From NCBI GenBank assembly GCA_018268335.1, contig JAFDWT010000089.1:1-59795 (forward strand): 59,795 nucleotides of DNA, in the 5' to 3' direction. Source of the DNA: Armatimonadota bacterium (GTDB lineage Bacteria > Armatimonadota > Fimbriimonadia > Fimbriimonadales > Fimbriimonadaceae). The notes beneath the pieces are model-generated. The model was not told the DNA's origin. It ran no database searches and saw nothing but the letters and a program-made list of their open reading frames with translations. Position numbers and translations under genes: made by a program. Of this stretch, positions 55,795-59,795 are shown piece after piece. Within the stretch, counting starts at the first letter, position 1. Each line of letters starts with the position of its first letter.

Positions 55795-56402
55795 TTCTTC
55801 ACCTTCAGCCCATAGTTCAGCGGCAGGCCAAAGTGCTTCAGCCGCTCCCACGGAAAGTTTTTCGGGTCGTTCTTGCGGCCCTGCGGCTCAGCGACGAATT
55901 CGTGGCTGGTGATCTGCTTGATGGTCGGGAAGCGGAAGAGCAGGAACGCGATCAAGTTGTCAAGGGCCCGCAGTTGCGGCTCAGTGAACGGCTCCTTGCC
56001 GTCGCCAATGTTGTCGATCTCAATGCCGATCGAGAAGTCGTTGACGCCCTTACGGCCATAGGCGTCGGTGCTCACCCCAGCGTGCCAGGCGCGGTCGAAC
56101 GTGCTCAGGAACTGGACGATGGAGCCGTCCTTCCCAATGCAAAAGTGTGCGCTGACTTTGCTGGATTCCTTGGCGAAAAACTCTGCCGTGGTCCGCAGCG
56201 AGTCTTGGGCCGTGTGATGGAGGACGATAGTATCGACGACCGCCCCGACCGGGCGCTTGTTCTGGTTGGGTGTTTCCACCCAGGTGATCTTGTTGAACCC
56301 CGGGCTTTGGAACACCTGCCTGGCTCCCGAAGCTGGCGCCACACATGCCACTGCCATGAAGGCGAAAACGAACAGCGACTTGATAGACTGAAGGGTGATC
56401 AT
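55791..56402 (-). CDS. N-acetylmuramoyl-L-alanine amidase (Amidase_2), copy 1
   Basis: A 203-residue exported amidase closely like its downstream neighbour. The signal is ITLQSIKSLFVFAFMAVACVAPASG. Catalytic landmarks: TIVLHHTAQDSL, RAWHAGVSTDAYGRKGVND, IGIEIDNIGDGKEPF, TSHEFVAEPQGRKNDP. The domain is of AmpD/PGRP type (zinc via two His and one Asp). The start at ATG 56402 is two bases into the divergent VOC gene's ATG; ATG 56420 is also possible. No ribosome site is evident for either. Confidence 0.9.
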   Translation of the reverse strand: MITLQSIKSLFVFAFMAVACVAPASGARQVFQSPGFNKITWVETPNQNKRPVGAVVDTIVLHHTAQDSLRTTAEFFAKESSKVSAHFCIGKDGSIVQFLSTFDRAWHAGVSTDAYGRKGVNDFSIGIEIDNIGDGKEPFTEPQLRALDNLIAFLLFRFPTIKQITSHEFVAEPQGRKNDPKNFPWERLKHFGLPLNYGLKVKK

Positions 56403-56763
56403 GAAGGGACTGCGCACCATCGGCCAAGCGATCCTCTATGTCTCGGACATGGGACGTGCTGTCACGTTTTACCGCGACGAAGTCGGCTTACCGCTGAAGT
56501 ATCCGCAAGAATCGGCGGACTGGGCGCAGGAGTTTTGGGTCGTGTTTGACGTCGGCGGCTTTGAACTCGCCCTGCACCACGGGGCAACCAAGAAGTCGAA
56601 GGACGCCCCTGCGCTGAAATTTTATGTCGATGATCTGGACGTCGCCCACGCCGACCTCGTTGAGCGCGGGGTCGTGGTCGAGCCGATCGTCGAGCCGCAT
56701 CCGGGCGTCAGGCACTTCCACTTCTTGGATCCCGACGGACAGGTCTGGTTCGTCTCGGCCTGA
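56401..56763 (+). CDS. VOC-family (glyoxalase-like) protein
   Basis: A 120-residue single VOC domain: IGQAILYVSDMGRAVTFYRDEVGLPLKYPQES, ELALHHG, LKFYVDDLDVAHADLVERGV and HFHFLDPDGQVWFV. His and Glu of the usual metal site appear in part (HH in ALHHG and the acid near the end is replaced by FVSA), so activity is uncertain. The ATG 56401 follows AAGGG by 5 nt and is preferred to GTG 56395. It overlaps the divergent amidase start by 2 nt. Confidence 0.82.
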   Translation: MKGLRTIGQAILYVSDMGRAVTFYRDEVGLPLKYPQESADWAQEFWVVFDVGGFELALHHGATKKSKDAPALKFYVDDLDVAHADLVERGVVVEPIVEPHPGVRHFHFLDPDGQVWFVSA

Positions 56764-56836
56764 GTCAGCCTGGGTATCCCGGAGGCTACACAGGCCACCC
56801 CCCAAAATGGCCACGGCAGGTACCATCCAGCCCGTC

Positions 56837-57781
56837 ATGATGACGTTTCAAAGTCTCGTCCAGAAGCTGGACGAATACTGGGCGGGACAAGGATGTGCGA
56901 TTCTCGAAGGCTACGACACCGAAGTCGGCGCGGGCACCAAGCACCCCGCCACCTTGCTTCGCAGCCTCGGCCCTGAGCCATGGAACGTCGCCTATGTCCA
57001 GCCGAGCCGCCGCCCCGCTGATGGCCGGTACACGCGTAACCCCCAGCGGAGCCAGCGCTACTTCCAGTACCAAGTCATCATGAAACCGAGCCCCGACGAC
57101 ATCGTCGACCGCTACCTGGGCTCGCTGGACGCGATCGGCTTTGACACCAAGAAGAACGACGTCCGGCTCGTCGAAGACGACTGGGAGGACCAGGCCGCCG
57201 GGGCCAGCGGCGTCGGCTGGGAAGTCTGGGTCAACGGCACCGAAGTCACCCAGTTCACATTCTTCCAGCAGATGGGCGGCGTCGAGTGCAACCCGGTCAG
57301 CGCCGAAATCACCTACGGGCCCGAGCGTCTGTGTCTGATGCTCAACAATTCGGACAGCTTCTGGGACGGGTTGATGTGGAACGACACCACGACTTACCGC
57401 GATTGCGAGTTCGAGTCTGAGATGCAAAACAACGTCTACAATTTCGAAGTCGCCTCTACCAACGTGCTGTCGGAGCTGTTCGAAATCTATGAGTCGGAGT
57501 CCAAGCGCGTGGTCGAGACGCCGGTCTATTGGGACGCTTCGCTGGGCGTGTTGACTAGCACTCCCACCGAATCCGATCAAGAGGCTGCCAAATGCCGCCT
57601 GTCGCTCGTCTATCCCGCCCTCGACCTGGCCCTCAAGTGTTCTCATATCTTCAACTTGCTGGATGCGCGAGGCGCCGTTTCGGTGACCGAGCGCGCCGCC
57701 TATATCAACCGCATCCGCGCCCGTGTCCGGGCGTGCTGCCTCAAATACATCGAGCCCTACAAAGCTCTAGCCACTAAGTGA
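56837..57781 (+). CDS. glyQ: Glycyl-tRNA synthetase alpha subunit
   Basis: A 314-residue class II synthetase subunit: FQSLVQKLDEYWAGQGCAILEGYDTEVGAGTKHPATLLRSLGPEPWNVAYVQPSRRPADGRY, then QYQVIMKPSPDD (motif 2/3 area), WEVWVNGTEVTQFTFFQQMGG and HIFNLLDARGAVSVTERAAY. It charges tRNA-Gly with the beta subunit GlyS, which is not adjacent here. ATG 56837 fits the family; ATG 56807 would add ten residues without support. It overlaps the next gene by 4 nt. Confidence 0.95.
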   Translation: MMTFQSLVQKLDEYWAGQGCAILEGYDTEVGAGTKHPATLLRSLGPEPWNVAYVQPSRRPADGRYTRNPQRSQRYFQYQVIMKPSPDDIVDRYLGSLDAIGFDTKKNDVRLVEDDWEDQAAGASGVGWEVWVNGTEVTQFTFFQQMGGVECNPVSAEITYGPERLCLMLNNSDSFWDGLMWNDTTTYRDCEFESEMQNNVYNFEVASTNVLSELFEIYESESKRVVETPVYWDASLGVLTSTPTESDQEAAKCRLSLVYPALDLALKCSHIFNLLDARGAVSVTERAAYINRIRARVRACCLKYIEPYKALATK

Positions 57782-58320
57782 GCAGCCAGCGCCTTGTGGT
57801 GGTCGGAGCCGAGTCGACCGGAAAGACGACGCTCTGCCAAGACTTGGCCGAGCGCACCGGCCTGCCGTGGGTGCCGGAATACGGCCGCGACTACACGATT
57901 GAGAAGTACGGCAAAGAAGGGCCTGGCGCGGCGTGGACGTCCGCCGAATTCGCCCATATCGCACGTGTCCAGCAGGAGTGGGAAGCTCGGGCCGAATCGA
58001 CGGGCGCCCCACTGATCATCTGCGACACCAACGCCTGGGCGACGGGTCTGTGGCACGAGCGGTATATGGGCTCTCGTGACCCAGAGACCGATGCCATCGG
58101 AGCCAAAGACCGCGCCGACTTCTACATCCTCGACGGCCTCGACGTTCCCTTTGAGCCCGATGACATCCGCGACGGTCAAGACTATCGCGAATGGATGCAC
58201 GACGAGTTCAAGCGGCTCCTGGAAGCCGGCGACGTGCCCTGGATGGAAGTCACCGGCTCGCGCGAAGCGCGGATTGCTAAAGTGCTTCCCGTCATCGAGT
58301 CGATGCTAAGGTCGGACTGA
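57778..58320 (+). CDS. NadR-like AAA ATPase / ribosylnicotinamide kinase-type protein
   Basis: A 180-residue P-loop protein. VVVGAESTGKTTLCQDLAE is the GxESxGKTT Walker A of the NadR kinase domain, WVPEYGRDYT and IICDTNAWATGLWHERYMG follow, with DYREWMHDEFKRLLEAG near the end. It may phosphorylate ribosylnicotinamide or a similar nucleoside, but it lacks the nucleotidyltransferase and DNA-binding parts of full NadR. GTG start overlaps the glyQ stop by 4 nt (GTGA). A neighbouring nadK in the window shows that NAD metabolism is present. Confidence 0.82.
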   Translation: MSSQRLVVVGAESTGKTTLCQDLAERTGLPWVPEYGRDYTIEKYGKEGPGAAWTSAEFAHIARVQQEWEARAESTGAPLIICDTNAWATGLWHERYMGSRDPETDAIGAKDRADFYILDGLDVPFEPDDIRDGQDYREWMHDEFKRLLEAGDVPWMEVTGSREARIAKVLPVIESMLRSD

Positions 58321-58336
58321 GCCCCATGTAGAGTGA

Positions 58337-58377
58337 GGGGGCTATGACCCCGCTTTGACCAAAGCGGCTATGACGCG
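58337..58377. repeat. Palindromic repeat with GCTATGA loop, copy 2, plus partial copy 3
   Basis: GGGG-GCTATGA-CCCC at 58337-58351 is part of the 17-mer shared with 19059-19075. CCGCTTT-GACC-AAAGCGG (58350-58367) is an added hairpin, and GCTATGA recurs at 58367-58373 followed by CGCG. It lies between the NadR-like and infB genes, which converge. Confidence 0.65.
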
Positions 58378-58397
58378 CCGCTCGTATCACTCGAAGC

Positions 58398-59795
58398 TCA
58401 GTTGATCTGGACCAGCTCGTAGGCCTCGATCTCGTCGCCCTGCTGGAAGTCTTCCCACCCTGCGAACTTGATGCCGCAGTCCTGGCCAGCGATGATCTCG
58501 CGGACGTCCTGCTTGACGTTCTTAAGAGAATCGAGGTCGCCTTCGAAGACGATCTCCTTCTCGCGTCGCACACGCACCTTGCTGTTGCGAGTGATCTTCC
58601 CGTCCGTACAGTGGCTGCCAGCCACCTTGCCAGAGCGCGAGAGCTTGAACACCGCTCGAACCTCCACCGTGCCCTGGTACTCCTCTTCGTACTTAGGAGC
58701 CAGCATGCCTTTCAGAGCCGCTTCGATGTCCTCGATCAGTTCGTAAATGATCGTGTACGTGCGGATCTCGACCTTCTGTCGTTCGGCCTCGCTCTTCGCC
58801 TTGGGCTCGGGCTTGACGTTGAACCCGACGATGATCGCATCGCTCGCGCTGGCCAACAGCACGTCGCTCTCTGTCACCGGACCGACGCCGTAGTGCTTGA
58901 TCTTGACGGTGACTTCGGGGTTTTCCAGCTTGTCGAGCAGTCCGCGGACGGCCTCGACCGATCCTTGCACGTCGGCCTTCACGATCAGGTTGAGGTCTTT
59001 GATCTCCTCATTGTCCAGGCTCTTGCGGATCTCCTTCAGCGTGACCTTACGCTTGACCGGAGCCAATGAGCGCAGGCGAGCCGCTGAAGCTCGTTCAGAC
59101 GCTAATTCGCGTCCAGCCCTTTCATTCTCGGCCTTCTCCAGGATTTCACCGGCACCCGGAACGTCGTCGAGACCCAGTATTTCTACCGGCATCGACGGCC
59201 CGGCGGCGGCGACTTTCTGACCGGCCCAGTCGGTCATGGCTTTCAGCTTGCCGGATGTCTGGCCGACCACGACGACGTCGCCGACGTGGAGCGTGCCGCT
59301 CTGTACCAGGACGGTGGCGACAGGGCCGCGGCCTGGGGCGAGCTTGGCTTCGATGACGACGCCTTCCAGGTCACCCTTAGGGTCGGCAGTGAGCTCCAAA
59401 ATTTCGGCCTGCAAGAGGATCATCTCCAACAGTTGCGGAATGCCTTCCCCGGTCAACGCCGAGACGTTGCAGGTGATGACCTGACCACCATAAGCCTCCG
59501 GCACCAAGTCGTGCTGGGTCAGCTGTTGCAGGACGCGGTCTGGGTTCGCCCCCGGTTTATCGCACTTGTTGACCGCGACAATAACCGGGACGTCCGCGTT
59601 CTTCGCGTGGCTGATCGCCTCGATCGTTTGCGGCATGATGCCGTCGTCGGCGGCGACCACGAGGATCGCAATGTCGGTGACCTGTGCGCCGCGTGCCCGC
59701 ATGGCCGTGAAGGCGGCGTGGCCCGGTGTGTCTAAAAATGTGATGGTGCCGACCGGCAGCTCGACCTGATAGGCACCGATGTGCTGGGTGATGCC
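58398..59795 (-). CDS. infB: Translation initiation factor IF-2, partial (5' end beyond the right edge)
   Basis: At least 465 residues of IF-2; the frame is open to base 59795 with G2 of the GTPase domain. Reading from the edge: [28 protein letters not shown] (switch II with DTPGH), NKCD (G4), SALTGEG (G5), then domains II-IV (ending with [27 protein letters not shown]). It places initiator tRNA on the 30S subunit. The N-terminal extension and the P-loop lie outside the window. Convergent with the NadR-like gene. Confidence 0.97.
   Translation of the reverse strand, partial: GITQHIGAYQVELPVGTITFLDTPGHAAFTAMRARGAQVTDIAILVVAADDGIMPQTIEAISHAKNADVPVIVAVNKCDKPGANPDRVLQQLTQHDLVPEAYGGQVITCNVSALTGEGIPQLLEMILLQAEILELTADPKGDLEGVVIEAKLAPGRGPVATVLVQSGTLHVGDVVVVGQTSGKLKAMTDWAGQKVAAAGPSMPVEILGLDDVPGAGEILEKAENERAGRELASERASAARLRSLAPVKRKVTLKEIRKSLDNEEIKDLNLIVKADVQGSVEAVRGLLDKLENPEVTVKIKHYGVGPVTESDVLLASASDAIIVGFNVKPEPKAKSEAERQKVEIRTYTIIYELIEDIEAALKGMLAPKYEEEYQGTVEVRAVFKLSRSGKVAGSHCTDGKITRNSKVRVRREKEIVFEGDLDSLKNVKQDVREIIAGQDCGIKFAGWEDFQQGDEIEAYELVQIN

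Noticed and set aside
1-59795. CRISPR arrays, prophage, integrases or insertion sequences
   Set aside because: No regularly spaced direct repeats and no transposase, integrase or phage structural motif were found on either strand.

Overview
The window is high-GC bacterial chromosome (about 60% G+C by eye), densely coded on both strands. There is no phage, transposase, rRNA or CRISPR. A prepilin-type protein ending its hydrophobic stretch in [13 protein letters not shown], many small lipoproteins and the mix of uncharacterised membrane proteins suggest Armatimonadota, probably Fimbriimonadia. That placement is inference from protein style, not a marker-gene result.

Layout. 1-6.1 kb: the end of a sugar ABC importer (solute-binding protein cut by the left edge, plus permease), a small lipoprotein, a pilin-like secreted protein, a GNAT acetyltransferase, a Gfo/Idh/MocA oxidoreductase, a secreted TIM-barrel glycosidase-like protein and a tRNA with anticodon CAT. 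Three nearly identical palindromes of LacI/GalR type lie upstream of these units. 6.1-17.1 kb: a GH94 phosphorylase facing, across another LacI-type palindrome, an L-rhamnose operon (ATPase, two permeases, binding protein, LutABC lactate oxidation, rhamnulokinase). The isomerase and aldolase are not in the window. 17.1-32.7 kb: a short MetH (homocysteine and pterin modules only), an HGSNAT/DUF5009-like membrane protein, GreA, a GT2 glycosyltransferase, a Wzm/Wzt-type polysaccharide exporter, FKBP, PhoU, an OppF-type ATPase, NAD kinase, a long TPR protein, PurL and a LemA-like protein.

33.2-42.5 kb is one long minus-strand run: glmU, six small or membrane proteins of unknown function, recO, a peptide-type binding protein and an AraC regulator. 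The block at 36771-41107 is the best candidate for an undescribed system. It has two single-anchor proteins with soluble alpha/beta domains that appear to lie on opposite sides of the membrane, two polytopic proteins, a PH-like membrane protein and a small soluble protein, all overlapping or nearly so. 42.5-59.8 kb: upp, a DUF5658-like protein, a LolA-like protein, a DUF4129/DUF4350 membrane operon, a GT-C-like membrane protein, a VanW protein, ilvE, an ECF sigma factor with its partner, dnaN, tandem amidases, glyQ, a NadR-like kinase and infB (5' end outside the window).

Genome-wide style. Many unit-leading genes have no Shine-Dalgarno sequence but a TAnnnT hexamer 6-10 nt before the start codon, which implies leaderless mRNAs. 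Genes inside operons usually have strong GGAGG-type sites. Short palindromic repeats occur: a shared 17-nt hairpin, a REPIN-like pair, and a REP-like sequence read in frame inside lutA.
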